Below are positions 30,855 through 40,637 of a DNA stretch of 64,000 nucleotides, one piece after another. This DNA is from Trichomonas vaginalis G3. Lineage: Eukaryota > Parabasalia > Trichomonadida > Trichomonadidae. Position 1 is the first letter of the stretch, and each line of letters starts with the position of its first letter. Both the position numbers and the translations under genes were made by a program. The notes under the pieces were generated by a model. It saw only the letters and a list, made by a program, of their open reading frames with translations. It was not told where the DNA came from and did not search any database. Where the stretch lies: contig NC_067206.1 in assembly GCF_026262505.1 (NCBI RefSeq), forward strand, positions 21,777,896 to 21,841,895, given 5' to 3'.

Positions 30855-31715
30855 TCAATACTTTTTCAGCACTTTTCCGTAGTTGTATATGAAAGACAAT
30901 TCGAGATAAAAGTCATAGTACAATGGAATTATATGCTGCACACCGTTTGTTGTGAACCAAACTTGAAAGTCAGAGAAACTGTTACTAGGTGGTTCGTAGA
31001 ATTTAGAAGCAAAGTCATAAAAGTCCTTACCGATACATAGAAAACTGTTGTTGCTTGAACTGAAACTTGCATGACACATGACATTTTGAGGGTCAAACAC
31101 GTTTCTATAAACTGTCAAATCTGCTGGTGGAAGTATAAATTTAAATGGACCATCTGGTGGTAATGGTTCGTTCTGGTTTAGTAACCGAAGAAATTGTGCC
31201 CAAGAACGTTTGTCTACTCCCCAATATAAAAACTCTGTATCTCTTGGAGGGTTAATTTCAATCTTTTGAAATGAAACGGTGGAGTTCATCTTGTCGTATT
31301 CTAGTTTTAGATAGTATGTTCCATTTAGTAAAGAGTGGTATTTTTCTTGAAATTCCCAGTAGTATTTGTTTATTTGAGTTTGAAAGTCATTTAGAGTTTT
31401 TTCAAGACTTTCGTCTGAACGAATTGTAAAGATTTTCATTTCATCAAATTTTTCTATTAGACCATCAGAACCTTTATACTGACCGTGAAAATATACTGCG
31501 AACATGAATGCATTAGTTCTATTTGAAAACAAAACTCTTCTAAATCCTATTGCCTTTGCATCTGAAGGACTTTGAAGCCAACGAATTGGATAGTCAAACC
31601 TGTAAGATCGGGATGAAATTTCTTCATCTGAAATATTCCTACCAGCGTTTGTAAAGATATAGTCTAACGGTTTTGTATCTGCTACTTTTGTTCTTTGTTT
31701 TTCAACCTGAAGCAT
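30855..31715 (-). CDS. Polinton 286-aa protein (copy B)
   Basis: Starts MLQVEKQRTKVADTKPLDYIFTNAG; ends YNYGKVLKKY. Rich in Tyr/Phe and beta-type sequence. A related gene lies at 38153-38990 in the same element, and copy C has a near-identical one at 63019. ACATATATAAA precedes the ATG. A structural role is possible given the start-proximal motif shared with capsid genes; no domain recognised. Looks whole. Confidence 0.6.
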   Translation of the reverse strand: MLQVEKQRTKVADTKPLDYIFTNAGRNISDEEISSRSYRFDYPIRWLQSPSDAKAIGFRRVLFSNRTNAFMFAVYFHGQYKGSDGLIEKFDEMKIFTIRSDESLEKTLNDFQTQINKYYWEFQEKYHSLLNGTYYLKLEYDKMNSTVSFQKIEINPPRDTEFLYWGVDKRSWAQFLRLLNQNEPLPPDGPFKFILPPADLTVYRNVFDPQNVMCHASFSSSNNSFLCIGKDFYDFASKFYEPPSNSFSDFQVWFTTNGVQHIIPLYYDFYLELSFIYNYGKVLKKY

Positions 31716-31751
31716 TTTATATATGTAAAAATATACTGTTTTAAAAACGTT

Positions 31752-32336
31752 TTAAAATGGTATGCCATATAGCTTCTTGAATTTGTTAAGAAATATATGA
31801 ACGCTTTTTCCATCTGTATCTCTAGTGTTTACATAAGCATAGCCTTCCTTAGTAAAACATACTTGTAATTTCCTATAGTTTACGCCGGTATAAAAGTAGA
31901 AAGAGTCTTGTTCTTCGCTATAGTAGTAAAACTCAAACGTATGCTCGCCATAGTCTGTAATTTCAATTGTTTCATCTTCTAGTTCGTCGACAAATTCGAA
32001 TACAATATCTCCAATTTTGCTTTTGTTCTTATTGTTTTCAGAACAAGTGACCCAACGTAAGTTTTCAAGTCTATTGTCGTTTCTTATACGGTTTATATGG
32101 TCTACAAAAGGTAAATTGTTAGGGTTCGGTATAAAATGAGTTGCAATGACAATATGTTTAAGATAGCGTTTCCCACCCATCTTCATAAGAGCATATCCTT
32201 TATTCCCCTCCCATTCGCTTAAAACTCTTTTTGTCTCTTTTTTTCTGACTTCAAATGACTCACAACAGTGAATTTCATATTTCCCATCTAACAAACAAGT
32301 TTCCCAACGGTCTTCTCCAACAAACTCAGCGTACAT
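31752..32336 (-). CDS. HNH endonuclease
   Basis: 194 aa. Residues about 60-105 hold an HNH nuclease core (HIVIATHFIPNP, VDHINRIRNDNRLENLRWVT, CSENNKNK), as in phage and viral HNH homing-type nucleases. The flanks look like variable, AP2/NUMOD-like regions. Present in B, while in copy C the neighbouring genes meet directly without it; it is therefore probably a selfish insertion. The A/T promoter motif (32345-32365) precedes the start. Looks whole. Confidence 0.75.
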   Translation of the reverse strand: MYAEFVGEDRWETCLLDGKYEIHCCESFEVRKKETKRVLSEWEGNKGYALMKMGGKRYLKHIVIATHFIPNPNNLPFVDHINRIRNDNRLENLRWVTCSENNKNKSKIGDIVFEFVDELEDETIEITDYGEHTFEFYYYSEEQDSFYFYTGVNYRKLQVCFTKEGYAYVNTRDTDGKSVHIFLNKFKKLYGIPF

Positions 32337-32369
32337 TTCAAATAAAATAAAAAAATATTTTTTTGAAAA

Positions 32370-32432
32370 AATGTTTTACTTCATGCAATGTTTTACTTCA
32401 TGCAATGTTTTATTTCATGCAATGTTTTATTT
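32370..32432. repeat. 17-bp direct repeats at the polymerase 3' end
   Basis: Four units of ATGTTTTA-C/T-TTCATGCA spanning the gap and the last codons of the polymerase gene. Copy C has three (about 63928-63976), continuous with the 286-aa gene end. Confidence 0.7.
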
Positions 32433-34563
32433 CTGTGCCGTCTTCAAGTACGGCCCAGTACTTACGCTTGGAGAGAACATGAACTTCGGAAAATACCTTG
32501 TCTAGCTTAAAAAGGCCCATCTTTTCACCGACCATTCCCATTTCAATGAGTTTGTTGTACCCTTCTTCGTTCGTCATGAGTGCATCGATGTTCTCATAGT
32601 ATACCACAACTTTGGATTTAACCTCGGAGAAGAATTTGTTGTAGTTGTCAAGGACTGCCTTTGCGAACTGAGGGTAGGACCAATGTTCGACAATAGGTTT
32701 TACTGTGGTTACTAAGCCATTTTGACCTTCGGTGAACTCGTACTTCAAAACAAAAGGAGAAAACCTTTCAACAAAGTTGTCGACCTTCTCATAGTGTTTA
32801 CTCTTCATCTTTTGAGGTTTCTTAATGGAATATCCCCATGTCGAATTCATAAGCAATTTGAGTGTCATTGCAAGTTTGGGGTTTGAATCTTTCCTAATAT
32901 CATATAGTTGTTGTATGACTTTTCCAACTGTATAGTTCCTTCCCGGGAACTCACCATCTTCGTTTGGAATTCCAGTCGGGATATATTGGACGAACCTCAT
33001 GTACGCAGCGTTAAGGTCGACATAGTATATCTTTTCATATGAGTCGAACTTGTCGCATCCAATGGGTCCAGTTCGTGGAAATTCAAGTGAGTCTCTTATC
33101 TTCTGAGAAACCTCGCCTGTTATCTCATAAACATCGTCGAAGCAACCTGTTTCATATAAAACCTTCTGACCTAACTCTGATGCTCTCCAATACAATTTGA
33201 CGTCAATTGGATTTCTCAATGGAAGTTTGTTTATAGCATCTTGAAGTTCTTGCAACCTCATTGGAAGTTCTTCTGGTTCAGGTTGGTATCCGAACAATCC
33301 AACTCCTTTTGGAACTGTGTACTTCTTTTGTGCTATAACTTTGTCCGGAACAATTTTTGGTCTCACTAACAATGAAAAGTTTGTTTCGTCTTTTGGTACA
33401 AAAGTTTCTGTCAGCTTGTCATCTGGAATTGGTTCCAACAAACCTTTCTCGAAAAGAATGTTTACAGCTTTGACAATGTTGCACTTGCCTTTTCCGAACA
33501 ATGGGTTTGTAAGACTTTCGTTCAACATGAAGTGGTTGTGGACAAGTACAATCTTCAACCATGGTAAGTCTTTGTCAACAACATAGTCGTCATGTGAAGA
33601 ACCTTTAGCTGTAGGTATGTTGACTCGGATATTGACATTTGCCAACGGTGCAACTTTTGACAATTGACTTCTGAGAATGTACCTTGTTTTCACACATGAC
33701 TCAAGATACTTCATTTTCTCATCTGTAACAAGACCAGAGTTCCTGAGACATGTAAGAATACAAGGTTCATTGACAATTGTTTCAATTGAATTGTAAATTC
33801 CATACCTTGTCAGGTTAATGTCAGACTTATTTCTGAACGGGAAATACCCAGCATGTTGTCTGACTGCTTGAGGGTTGGGTTGATACCATTCGAACTTCAC
33901 GCTTGCAATTCCTTCAATTGCATTCAAAATGTCTGAGTCGGAGTCAACCATTTGTTCTCTCTTTGTAGTCTTGAAAGCGTCAAGAAGTTGTGCGGCTGTT
34001 GTGACATTGCCATGTGCATAGTAAATGTGACCATCCAAATCTGTTACTGTCAATCTGAGATTGTATCCTTTCTTATTTCCGTCTTGTATGGCAGCAAGTA
34101 CTCCCATGAAGCCTTCTTTGTTCTTTCCTTCGTCAAAGTTTACTGTAAAGGTTCGACCAGATGTAATTTGACTTCTAACTTCACGATACTTTTCATATGC
34201 ATATCTTGTTCTTTCCATGGGAGCATGTGCGTCTTCACCTTTTCCTTTTTTCCTCCTCAAAGGATGCAATTGTTCGTCATGTTTCCAGTAGAATCTGGCA
34301 AAGCCGTCGTGTCCTTCAACTTGAGGTTCACTAACATCGAAAGGCATGTCCATAAGACGTTCTTCTTCTAACCTCTCTAATCTGTTTGGATAATTTGCGC
34401 GTGCTGTTTCCAAGTCCATTTCGTAGCGAAGACCAGACAATTTGTCATAGACTTTTATGGGTCTTCCCTTCCTATATTTAAACTTCTTTGAAACTCTCCA
34501 ACCATATCTTTGCAACTCTGCTTTTATTCTAGCAGATTTTCTGTCCATTCTATACGGGGGCAT
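32410..34563 (-). CDS. Protein-primed family B DNA polymerase (copy B)
   Basis: 717 aa from MPPYRMDRKSARIKAELQR. Motif A at about 513-522 (YYVDLNAAYMRF), motif B at about 569-579 (LKLLMNSTWGYS) and the motif C region at about 653-662 place it in the type 2 (protein-primed) Pol B group used by Polintons, adenoviruses and linear plasmids to copy linear DNA from its ends. The basic N-terminus (about 1-50) may bind DNA. It is the clearest Polinton marker in the window. Confidence 0.85.
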   Translation of the reverse strand: MPPYRMDRKSARIKAELQRYGWRVSKKFKYRKGRPIKVYDKLSGLRYEMDLETARANYPNRLERLEEERLMDMPFDVSEPQVEGHDGFARFYWKHDEQLHPLRRKKGKGEDAHAPMERTRYAYEKYREVRSQITSGRTFTVNFDEGKNKEGFMGVLAAIQDGNKKGYNLRLTVTDLDGHIYYAHGNVTTAAQLLDAFKTTKREQMVDSDSDILNAIEGIASVKFEWYQPNPQAVRQHAGYFPFRNKSDINLTRYGIYNSIETIVNEPCILTCLRNSGLVTDEKMKYLESCVKTRYILRSQLSKVAPLANVNIRVNIPTAKGSSHDDYVVDKDLPWLKIVLVHNHFMLNESLTNPLFGKGKCNIVKAVNILFEKGLLEPIPDDKLTETFVPKDETNFSLLVRPKIVPDKVIAQKKYTVPKGVGLFGYQPEPEELPMRLQELQDAINKLPLRNPIDVKLYWRASELGQKVLYETGCFDDVYEITGEVSQKIRDSLEFPRTGPIGCDKFDSYEKIYYVDLNAAYMRFVQYIPTGIPNEDGEFPGRNYTVGKVIQQLYDIRKDSNPKLAMTLKLLMNSTWGYSIKKPQKMKSKHYEKVDNFVERFSPFVLKYEFTEGQNGLVTTVKPIVEHWSYPQFAKAVLDNYNKFFSEVKSKVVVYYENIDALMTNEEGYNKLIEMGMVGEKMGLFKLDKVFSEVHVLSKRKYWAVLEDGTEIKHCMK

Positions 34564-34590
34564 TTCTATAAAAATAAAAAAATGTTTTTT

Positions 34591-35175
34591 TTACTTTACG
34601 TAACCACCCGCTGCCAAAAGTCTTTGACGCCAACCCATACCAGCTAATGAAGGTTGACTTGGTTTAGTTTCAATACTAAACTTTGGTTTTGGTTTATCTT
34701 CAGTTTTTGGCTTCCCTTCTTCTATTGGTTTTTCGTCACTTTTTGGTTCATCTGACTTTACCTCACTTGCTGGAATAGTAGTGTCGTCAACATCTTCATA
34801 AATGTCATATGCCATTTGTTTCTGTTTTCCTTTCAACTTTTTGTGTTTGTTGTAAAGTTTAGAATATTTCGACTCTAAGTCAATGAGATGTTCTATAATG
34901 AACTGTTGGTCAGTGAAGTAAACTTTTCCATCTGTTGTCTCGAAAACTCCTTCAGACTTCAATATTTTATTTGTGAGAGTCTGTTTCTTTTTTGAGATAC
35001 TAGCCGTTCCATTTCTATGAAAAGTGACTTTGTAGTTAGGGTTTGTATTTCCAGACCTCACACTTTCTATTATTGAATTTTTCTCTTCATCTGTAAGTTC
35101 TTTGACAGGTTTTGACAATGGTTCTGAACTTTTTGTTTGTGGTGTCAAATCTACCGTTTCAACTTCTTCGGTCAT
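34591..35175 (-). CDS. Polinton 194-aa protein (copy B)
   Basis: Hydrophilic: acidic N-terminus, a Lys-rich helical centre (YSKLYNKHKKLKGKQKQ), a Lys/Glu/Pro tail and a conserved-looking end GMGWRQRLLAAGGYVK. Follows the polymerase start by 27 bp upstream, same strand. No family recognised. CTGAGATGA precedes the ATG. Looks whole. Confidence 0.55.
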   Translation of the reverse strand: MTEEVETVDLTPQTKSSEPLSKPVKELTDEEKNSIIESVRSGNTNPNYKVTFHRNGTASISKKKQTLTNKILKSEGVFETTDGKVYFTDQQFIIEHLIDLESKYSKLYNKHKKLKGKQKQMAYDIYEDVDDTTIPASEVKSDEPKSDEKPIEEGKPKTEDKPKPKFSIETKPSQPSLAGMGWRQRLLAAGGYVK

Positions 35176-35194
35176 TTCATCTCAGTAAAAAATT

Positions 35195-35347
35195 TTAGTT
35201 TGGTTTGTTTTCAACTGGTTGTTGAGGTTTTTTAAGTCGGTCTAAAACTTCCTGAGGTATAGGAAGAACTTGACAAACACGTGGTGTAACTGCTGGAAGC
35301 CGACAAAGCCATCTTGAACCCATTTGTCTCAATGCTGTATTGTTCAT
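35195..35347 (-). CDS. Polinton 50-aa protein (copy B)
   Basis: Small frame starting MNNTALRQMGSRWLCRLPAV, ending in a Pro/Gln/Lys tail. It is framed on both sides by the same CATTTCATCTCAGTAAAAAA spacer that precedes its neighbours, which supports a real gene. Function unknown. Confidence 0.45.
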   Translation of the reverse strand: MNNTALRQMGSRWLCRLPAVTPRVCQVLPIPQEVLDRLKKPQQPVENKPN

Positions 35348-35366
35348 TTCATCTCAGTAAAAAATT

Positions 35367-35768
35367 TTACATTCCCCACGTTTGAGGCGGTTGAGGTTGG
35401 TTGTTGTTTACCCACTGTTGTGCATGGTTATATCCTCTGTTAAAGAATCTTTCACCTTGGTCCATATAGTGCCCTGCTTGGTTATAGTAGTCATTTGCTT
35501 TGTTATAGTAGTTTCCTGCTTGTCTTCCTACATTGTCCATCCATCCTTGAACTTTTCCTCTTGTTTCAGGATTTGGAATAAGATTTGCTGCATCTCGTGC
35601 TACCTCCCAACCTTTCTGTACAGTTTGTATAATAGGTTGTGCTTTCTCTTTCAGTATACCTAATGTACTCAAAATCTTCCTTCCAATTCCAAATGCACCT
35701 CTGGCTAGTGTTCCCACTGCGGGCAAAAATCTAGATGCGACTCCTGCTAATGCGCCAAATAAACCCAT
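35367..35768 (-). CDS. Polinton 133-aa protein with amphipathic N-terminus (copy B)
   Basis: The first 40 residues (MGLFGALAGVASRFLPAVG...) form a glycine/alanine-rich hydrophobic to amphipathic segment with Gly2. The rest is Asn/Tyr/Gln-rich (NYYNKANDYYNQAGHY). This resembles in style the adenoviral pVI-type membrane-active minor capsid proteins, but no homology can be shown by eye. Its start is 16 bp from the integrase start. Looks whole. Confidence 0.5.
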   Translation of the reverse strand: MGLFGALAGVASRFLPAVGTLARGAFGIGRKILSTLGILKEKAQPIIQTVQKGWEVARDAANLIPNPETRGKVQGWMDNVGRQAGNYYNKANDYYNQAGHYMDQGERFFNRGYNHAQQWVNNNQPQPPQTWGM

Positions 35769-35784
35769 TTCTTATGGGTTAAAA

Positions 35785-36741
35785 ATGACGAATTCAAACA
35801 AGGACCCGTATGTTTCTAAAGCGACAAAGAAAGCACTCATGGTAAAAATCTTTAGTTCAACACCAAATGCTTGGTTTATGGATATCTTGGAAAACATTCC
35901 GAGGTATAGAGAAGATGGACCACCATACTGGCTAATATTTGTCGGTCAAAACACAAGATACTGTGAAGCCATACCATTATGGTCCAAAAATATTTTAGAT
36001 GTGAAAACTGCTTTGACAATATTCGTTGACAAATACCATCCAACAAAACTGACATCTGACTATGAAAGTTCTTTCAAATCAGACGATATTAAAAACTATC
36101 TGCGTTCAAAAAATGTAAACCAATATTTCATTGTCGACCAAAACCATTCTGCTCTTGGTGTCATTGACAGTTGTATAAAAATCTTAAGAGACTTAAATCA
36201 ACCACAAGGTGGTGAGGTAGATGAAATGTCATATGACGCCAAATATAGACATTTCTCCATGGCAAAGATGAGACAAGTTTTAAATATTTACAATACCGTA
36301 AACAAAAAGGTTTGGGAAACCACTCCCCCGAAGAAATGAAAAACAACCCCGACTTAGAGAAAGACTATATATTTAATAGTTTAGTCAAAAGAGACAAACA
36401 AGAAAGAATGCCAGGCTTCAAACTTCAGAAAGGTGACAAAGTAAAAATAGAAATACCTAAACGCGACCCATATGAAAATACTATTGACTATGACAACAAC
36501 AAGTACGACAGGTACTCACATTCGTGTTCGTAAAAATAGAAGAAAGTATACAAGAGAATATTATGAAGTTTTAGGCAAACATGGCAAAATGTACAGACTG
36601 CAAGCAGAAGATAAAACTACTATTGTCAGACCTCGTTTCAAACTTGTTAAGGTTCAAGGTGGTATACTTTCAAAGACAGTTCCTAACAAATATAAGACAA
36701 CTCCTGACGAATATGCTAAAGAAGTTGAAAATGACGACTAA
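35785..36741 (+). pseudogene. Retrovirus-type integrase region (copy B)
   Basis: The first part has the RNase H-like integrase core (NAWFMDILENIP, PTKLTSDYESSF, NHSALGVIDS), as in Polinton and retroviral integrases. The last part (IRVRKNRRKYTREYYEVLG ... VRPRFKLVKVQ) resembles the SH3/chromo-like C-terminal domain. Integrase would insert element DNA into the host genome. Broken. Confidence 0.75.
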
Positions 36742-36766
36742 GCAATTCTATACCATGCGTAAACTG

Positions 36767-38134
36767 TCATGTAAGGTGGCATGTAGTCTTTACTTTGTCC
36801 TGTTGTTTGCGTATACCCTGAAACGCGATGTGTATGGTTTCCTTCTCCCTGTGTGCTACCCAGAAACAATTTATAGCAAACTGAACGTTGTCTTTAACAT
36901 CATATCCTTTACCTTTTTTCATTGCTGACCAATCCCAAAATCTATGCTTATGCCAACCTGCTTCAGATGTAGTTAAATCTATGTAGTGACTGTGCGCAGG
37001 TAAGTTTTCACCTGAAATCGTTTTACTTCCGCCTGTTTCCTTTGAAGAGTTTGCACAATACAAAAACCTGTCGACTATTTGAGTCCAAGTTCCAAAACCA
37101 AGTACTACTTCTGGTCTGGTAGAGTTCATTGACGTGTAAATAGAACCTATAGGATATAGTGTTTGAAGTATTTCTGTCTTTAACGTTTGAAGCTCTGTTT
37201 TGTCAGCTTTTTTATCATATAAATCTTGAGCAGTGAATTTAACATTGTTTTCATCCTCCATGACAAAAACATTTCTACATCTAGTGTATTTCATCGTCGT
37301 TATGTCTTCATCCGATGTTAAACCTTGTGGAAAGTTAGGAGGTTTCCAATATAATGCATCCCCACCAGTTTCTTCAACCGTTCCTTCAATATTTTCTATA
37401 CCAACAGTTGCGAAGAAATCGTGTGTATGGTTCTTATCTGCCTTCTTTTCAAGGCTAACGTTTAAGTCTGTTATTTCAGAAGATGTATGTGTATGTCCAA
37501 CGTCACTTTTCCTGTTTAAGGTTTCTTGTAAGTTTGTAATATTTGCAATGGTATGTGTATGTCCAACGTCACTTTTCCTGTTTAAGGTTTCTTGTAAGTT
37601 TGTAATATTTGCAATGGTATGTGTATGTCCAACGTCACTTTTCCTGTTTAAGGTTTCTTGTAAGTTTGTAATATTTGCAATGGTATGTGTATGAGTCTTT
37701 TTAGAATATTCGTTTTCAGCTCTTGTCACTTCACTTGACATTTTATTGTCAACATATGTTTTGTCTGCTAGTTCAGGATGAGTATGTTCTTTTGTTGCAT
37801 ATGTTGCATCTGCTCTGTCATGTTCTTCTTGAACTTTTTCAATGACATACTCTTTGTCAGCTTTGTTGTCAACATCTGCTTTCAAAAGAAGTTCTTTTAT
37901 AGGCTTCTCGTTTAAAGTTCCTTTTGTTGGATTTATACAGACAGTATGGTTCCTATTGTCTTGAAATAGAAACTCATCTGTCATTGGGTTCATTGTCAGT
38001 TTTAAGTTTCCTTCTTTCAATGACTCAGATATCTTAGAATAGTTTGAAAAGTTTGTTGTGTTCTTATTTAGAGCTTGCAAAATGAGTTGTCGGTTGTGTT
38101 GTATTTCTTTCATAGACGCTGTTTCATTCGACAT
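36767..38134 (-). CDS. Phage-like tail fibre / collar protein (copy B)
   Basis: 455 aa. N-terminal shaft region, then three 22-residue repeats of the NITNLQETLNRKSDVGHTHT type (DNA about 37500-37690, 66 bp each) and related HTH-spaced segments. A C-terminal tail-collar domain follows (YPIGSIYTSMNSTRPEVVLG, then GTWTQIVDRFLY and GENLPAHSHYI). Collar domains are typical of phage short tail fibres and bind receptors. In a Polinton it would be a candidate surface spike. Looks whole. Confidence 0.75.
   Translation of the reverse strand: MSNETASMKEIQHNRQLILQALNKNTTNFSNYSKISESLKEGNLKLTMNPMTDEFLFQDNRNHTVCINPTKGTLNEKPIKELLLKADVDNKADKEYVIEKVQEEHDRADATYATKEHTHPELADKTYVDNKMSSEVTRAENEYSKKTHTHTIANITNLQETLNRKSDVGHTHTIANITNLQETLNRKSDVGHTHTIANITNLQETLNRKSDVGHTHTSSEITDLNVSLEKKADKNHTHDFFATVGIENIEGTVEETGGDALYWKPPNFPQGLTSDEDITTMKYTRCRNVFVMEDENNVKFTAQDLYDKKADKTELQTLKTEILQTLYPIGSIYTSMNSTRPEVVLGFGTWTQIVDRFLYCANSSKETGGSKTISGENLPAHSHYIDLTTSEAGWHKHRFWDWSAMKKGKGYDVKDNVQFAINCFWVAHREKETIHIAFQGIRKQQDKVKTTCHLT
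37498..37695 (-). repeat. 66-bp coding repeats in the fibre gene
   Basis: Three 66-bp units, essentially identical at DNA level, each giving 22 residues of shaft. Such identity implies recent expansion or gene conversion. Confidence 0.85.
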
Positions 38135-38152
38135 TTTTATTCTAGATAAAAT

Positions 38153-38990
38153 ATGCTTTCAATAGAAAAAGAAAATTCAAGAGTTGCTACAACTAAACCA
38201 TTAGATGAACTTTTTACGAATGTCGGTCAAAAGTTTGAGACAGAGACCGTAAAGCATGAAGGCTATCGTTTTGACTACCCACTAAGATGGCTAAGAGACC
38301 CATCTGTCACAAAAGCTATTGGCTTTCGTAGAATGAAGTTCATTTCAGAAGCCATACATGGTTTCCATTTACGGTCGCTTTTGAAGTTCGATACTATAAC
38401 AAGAAAAACGTACGTATGAGAAATTTGAACAGGGAAAACTTTTAAAGTGAATTTGCTTGTAAACTTAGAAACAACTCTTCAAGCTTTTCAAGAAAAAATA
38501 ACGATATCTATCTCGAATATGCAAAACAGTACAACATTGACGAAGGAGAGTACCATCTCGATATTATAATATGACAGGAAAAATGCAACTGTTAAAATCA
38601 ATAGAATAGAGACCTTGGAGAAGACGTTTATATTTCTACAAAATATAACAACTTGGCATGGTATAGATTTTTGAGGATGTTAAATCAGCCTGCAGAATAT
38701 CCAGTACACCCGAACTTTTATGAAGTCGAAAACCCTAATGGAATATGAAAATGTTTTCGACTCAGATGCTATTATCGTTCATGCTTCATTTTCTGGTGCA
38801 CAAACTTTTTCTTATGTCTGAATGAATGACTTTTACGAAAAACCTACAAAGCTATATGAACCACCAAGTGGAAGTATTTCAGACTTTCAAGTATGGTTTA
38901 CAACAGATGGAAGAAAGAGAATAGTTTCATTATAACCATGCCGTTTTTACTTAGACTTAGTCTCATATACAACTACTATCGAACGGTAAA
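38153..38990 (+). pseudogene. Degenerate relative of the 286-aa gene (copy B)
   Basis: Begins MLSIEKENSRVATTKPLDEL and keeps RFDYPLRWLRDPS and FQVWFTTDG-type blocks of the 286-aa family at 30855. It is an old paralogue inside the same element, clearly more diverged than copies between elements, and broken many times. Its start is 18 bp from the divergent fibre gene. Confidence 0.65.
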
Positions 38991-39263
38991 AATATAATCT
39001 TTTAATACGGTTGAGGTGTTGGATTTGGTTGCCAACTAGACTGTGGTGCAGGTTCAGGCTGTTTGTATAACAGGAGCTTGTTCTTCTGGTTCAGGGTCTT
39101 TTAGGTATAATACCAACGAACTGACCTACTCTTTTACCAATATTTTTTGACTCCGTTCCAAATTCCTCTTCCTACGGTTTTTATTCCATTCCATATACCT
39201 CTTCCAACATTTCGAAAGAAGTTTCCTATTCTTCCAAGAACCCATTTTACTATATGTAAAAAT
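38991..39263 (-). pseudogene. Degenerate small-gene segment (copy B)
   Basis: Coding-like remnants: a Pro/Gln-rich part and a segment with repeated GRGIWNG words that looks amphipathic, loosely like the 133-aa protein. Too damaged to define a product. Confidence 0.35.
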
Positions 39264-39640
39264 CTAATGTCCGCCTAGTCTCTTACGTTTCCTTCTGAGT
39301 TCCATTGCATTCTTTAACTGGAGCTCATACATTCTATTTCTCCTCTGGTAGAAAACATATTCTGGGTCAACTCCTGTGTTCGCGTCATCTGCATAGAGTT
39401 GTTTATATCCCACTTCAGGGTTTGTATAAAATCTTTCCATCTCATATTTGCATACCATGGTGGTAAGCCTAACGCAGCGTCATTTGACATGGCAGTTTGC
39501 ATTTGTACATCTGTTGCACTTGACCATAGTTTGCCATTGCAGTTTGTATTCTAACTTCATTTGGAAATATTCTCTGGGTTTGGTTGTCCAGGTTGCTGTG
39601 CATTCGCTAAGTTCTGTGCGTCCATTTAATATTAGATAAA
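39264..39640 (-). pseudogene. Small Polinton gene remnants (copy B)
   Basis: Contains a frame rich in Arg/Lys and Met ending ELRRKRKRLGGH and upstream coding-like sequence. No family recognised. Probably one small structural gene; broken. Confidence 0.4.
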
Positions 39641-39648
39641 AATATCTC

Positions 39649-39780
39649 TTACGAGTACATATACTGGACATTTGCAGGCATTGGTTCATCTTCATATTCT
39701 CTATATCTTTCTGCCACGTCAAATAAGTAAATGACACAATGGAAAAAACCTAAAACAAGTAGTCCTATTTCAAACCACAT
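39649..39780 (-). CDS. Polinton 43-aa membrane protein (copy B)
   Basis: Short frame MWFEIGLLVLGFFHCVIYLF followed by a charged tail (DVAERYREYEDEPMP). One hydrophobic segment at about residues 5-21. GGTAAGTAA precedes the ATG, as in structural-cluster genes. Its start is close to the end of the methyltransferase region. Function unknown. Confidence 0.45.
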   Translation of the reverse strand: MWFEIGLLVLGFFHCVIYLFDVAERYREYEDEPMPANVQYMYS

Positions 39781-39784
39781 TTAC

Positions 39785-40637
39785 TTACCAATAAATTTCT
39801 TTGTTGTGACACTTTTTCCGGTTTATAGGACCTCTCTCATATTCTATCTTATCGTATCTAAACTCATAGTCATGTATGTCCTCTAACCATCTCATGACAC
39901 TTTCCAAACCACTTTTATCGGATGTAAAGTAAAAGCATGGATGGTTATGTAAAACGTCTAAAGTTTCTAAAGAGTCTCTCAAAGTCCAGTCTACTTGGTA
40001 TTGAAAATCCCATGTGTTATAGAACGGCGGGTCTACTATAAAGAAAACATTTTCCTTGTTTTTATATTTTTCATACAACTCTGTCCAACGACATCTCACA
40101 AACTCTATACCCTCAGTATATTTTTATGTTCTCTTTGAAAACCTTTGTATAGTTAAGATATAAAACTTTTGACATAAGTGTTTCAATGTCATGAACTCTT
40201 ATAGCACCACTATATAATAGTCTAGCAGATATACTATCCCAGTCAATATACTCTGCTTTTTTCAAAACCTCTCTGACAGTATTTTTCTTATCTAATGGTA
40301 TACGTTCCATCTTACCTATAGGTATCTTTTCTTTTAACTCTTTCAATATTTTGTTTGTGTCTGGTATATGTTTGAGACGGTTCATATAGTTGTCGAAGTC
40401 ATTGCATATAATCTTTGAGTCAGGAAATACAGTATGGCACAAATGGGATATATAGAAACTTCCACCGAACAAATCTACAAATGTTAGACCATTCGGTAGT
40501 TTCTTAAGTTCTCTCAATAGAATATCTTTACATCTACTCTTATTTCCAAAGAAGGGTAGCGGTGGTTTTGTAAAATTCATTTTATATTTAATAAAAATGT
40601 TTTTTCCCTGAAAAGTGACAGAAAAGTGACAAAACAT
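39785..40637 (-). pseudogene. D12-class adenine DNA methyltransferase (copy B)
   Basis: Dam-like N6-adenine methyltransferase signatures: PPLPFFGNKSRCKDILL near the start, the SAM-binding LTFVDLFGGSF and the catalytic VDPPFYNTW. The enzyme would methylate adenine in GATC-like sites. The iteron centres contain AGATCT, so GATC is present in every block. Broken in this copy. Confidence 0.75.

Noticed and set aside
33317-34371. Plus-strand frames inside the polymerase gene
   Set aside because: Antisense shadows; the minus-strand polymerase motifs explain the region.
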